In this document: in pieces, positions 6,401 to 6,513 of the stretch
Layout of the letters: every line of letters begins with the position of its first letter
Numbering within the stretch: the first letter of the stretch is position 1
Assembly: GCA_031290295.1 (NCBI GenBank)
Contig: JAITNT010000093.1
Span: 1-6,513, forward strand
DNA: 6,513 bases
From: Clostridiales bacterium
Lineage (GTDB): Bacteria; Bacillota; Clostridia; Christensenellales; DUVY01
Reading direction: 5' to 3'
Translations under genes and position numbers: made by a program
The notes under the pieces: model-generated
What the model was told of the DNA's origin: nothing
The model's database searches: none
Seen by the model: only the letters and a program-made list of their open reading frames with translations

Positions 6401-6513
6401 ACCGAGAACGCCTACGGCTATTTCAATTATACGGGCATATTCGGCACGCTTGCGGACGGCGTTGCGATAATTACTCCGTCTAGCTCGTTCGGCGCATACT
6501 TCGCCGCGCTGTT
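3497..6513 (+). CDS. Surface lipoprotein with InlB-type and LRR_5/BspA-like repeats (3' partial)
   Basis: The frame is open for 1005 codons to the window edge without a stop. Residues 1-24 form a lipoprotein signal peptide (MRRK, then a hydrophobic core) ending in VLA-C25, so the mature protein should be lipid-anchored outside the membrane. A Gly/Asp-rich linker (26-40) follows. Three Listeria-Bacteroides (InlB B-repeat, Flg_new) modules come next at about 44-108, 114-180 and 188-254. They are marked by FxxGWL...YDF...TLTAKW and degenerate versions of it. Residues 256-350 match nothing I recognise. From about 354 on there are irregular LRR_5 units, clearest at 484-503 (IPTSAFFGCTNLQRVIF), 573-597 and 890-957 (SIGNDAFAYCADLKAIKLP, DIGQEAFAGLSKLE). 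The last visible part, VAIITPSSSFGAYFAAL (988-1004), resembles the usual end cap of such domains, so the stop may be near. A role in adhesion or surface binding is family knowledge; the ligand is unknown. Confidence 0.93.
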   Translation, partial: MRRKSLFAILSVLFTVLCAAAVLACGNGGDVPGTGGDNAPVLFVAVHFDFNDDEARLYTVKIVSGETVDEPFAPVRAGFGFDGWLDEGGAEYDFETPVTEEITLTAKWLPAGVFSVKFYLSYEDYLAGKYFEVKVSDGDKVSQPPTPALENYRFVQWNRSGSAFDFNTAIGTNITLLAEFEYVTPTVYHTVTFTDAANIAKIPSVTVADGKTVPEPAVAPSGGNRLLVWYNDGTGAVYNFGDQVTSDLNLVAHWLDSELELFRETGGKVFPASWLTFVPINGGAEYGVELQSHRTAFSVAAGDYYLPEAYPYNASTGEPTAGSKPVTRVLSEGMYTMEINSSSNIGRFFVPGNYKVIEGDGFKCFRAAELIFGNGVEELWTSALQFTSGHIRLPSSITYIEKFAFRNNFYNSGTGSVTLADGAYYVNTALGILTSDRKTLVYVHKWDRYTEFTLPASITNMYPGLFMESGILYGVTFEGSVDTIPTSAFFGCTNLQRVIFGGSVSRIEGEETASGKYRILAWNQVAGSTSGLRFTAISGRSAGDLVVPIYGAFKNCRAFGITRNLGPVPAFVMPSGLTHIGDFAFYGALLPNVTIGAGVTYIGEGAITASAGSGNERVAVLQSITVAAGNAKFKTNVANGSAGRCLIEIDGVNGDRFIVYCAGRQDAAGGSFTVPNGVTRYDRFAFDAVESIQTPGNNQMKHLESLTLPEGVTELIGASIYLPRLKNLTLPQSVTSLTEGFPGNMWGNIAMSTEDNGWALYPAIDAPLLETLTIGISSSLVTIGHNATAVGYGFVETQANGTFKTILPSAPIDIVLPKTVTGFYFDSFNGNINSITFDDGGPFKSGNGGGIIYKTGVGSSLTLYLVVSPSAVIGVAGAFTLTGINVADLVGISESAFYGLSGLVTVDLSGYTSLTSIGNDAFAYCADLKAIKLPASLADIGQEAFAGLSKLETAEFTGAAPPALGIIETENAYGYFNYTGIFGTLADGVAIITPSSSFGAYFAAL

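Overview
The window looks like chromosomal DNA from an anaerobic, gut-type Gram-positive bacterium, most likely an uncultured member of the Clostridia. This is inferred from an ArlRS/CssRS-like OmpR-family two-component pair, a strong AAAGGAG ribosome binding site, and a lipobox surface protein that combines InlB-type (Flg_new) repeats with BspA-like LRR_5 repeats. The taxonomic call is inference. All protein genes lie on the + strand. I see no tRNA, rRNA, CRISPR array, transposase, phage gene or recognisable defence system.

Positions 1-2864 hold a signalling cluster: a winged-helix response regulator cut off at its 5' end by the window edge, a small unrecognised protein with one membrane helix and a helical, TPR-like body, and a complete sensor histidine kinase. 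The middle gene and the kinase are separated only by TAA-GCG and share a reading frame. The predicted topology would allow the two proteins to be joined. The kinase also has an unusually long cytoplasmic N-terminus.

Positions 2865-3496 are non-coding and packed with structure: a tract of about 90% purine, two copies of related GTCAT...-type dispersed repeat elements, a GC-rich imperfect dyad between two ACCCGTAC direct repeats, and a nested inverted repeat. These are followed by a good sigma-A-type promoter with a duplicated -10 box. Its leader contains two strong hairpins that share one T-tract and so cannot form together. That arrangement resembles an attenuator.

Positions 3497-6513 are one open frame of 1005 codons with no stop before the window edge. 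It encodes a lipoprotein with a signal peptide and lipidated Cys25, three InlB-like repeats forming a stalk, a linker of unknown fold, and a long irregular LRR_5/BspA-like domain. The two-component system could regulate this surface protein, but only their proximity suggests it. The most useful leads are the leader hairpins, the in-frame junction between the helical protein and the kinase, and the repeat mosaic.
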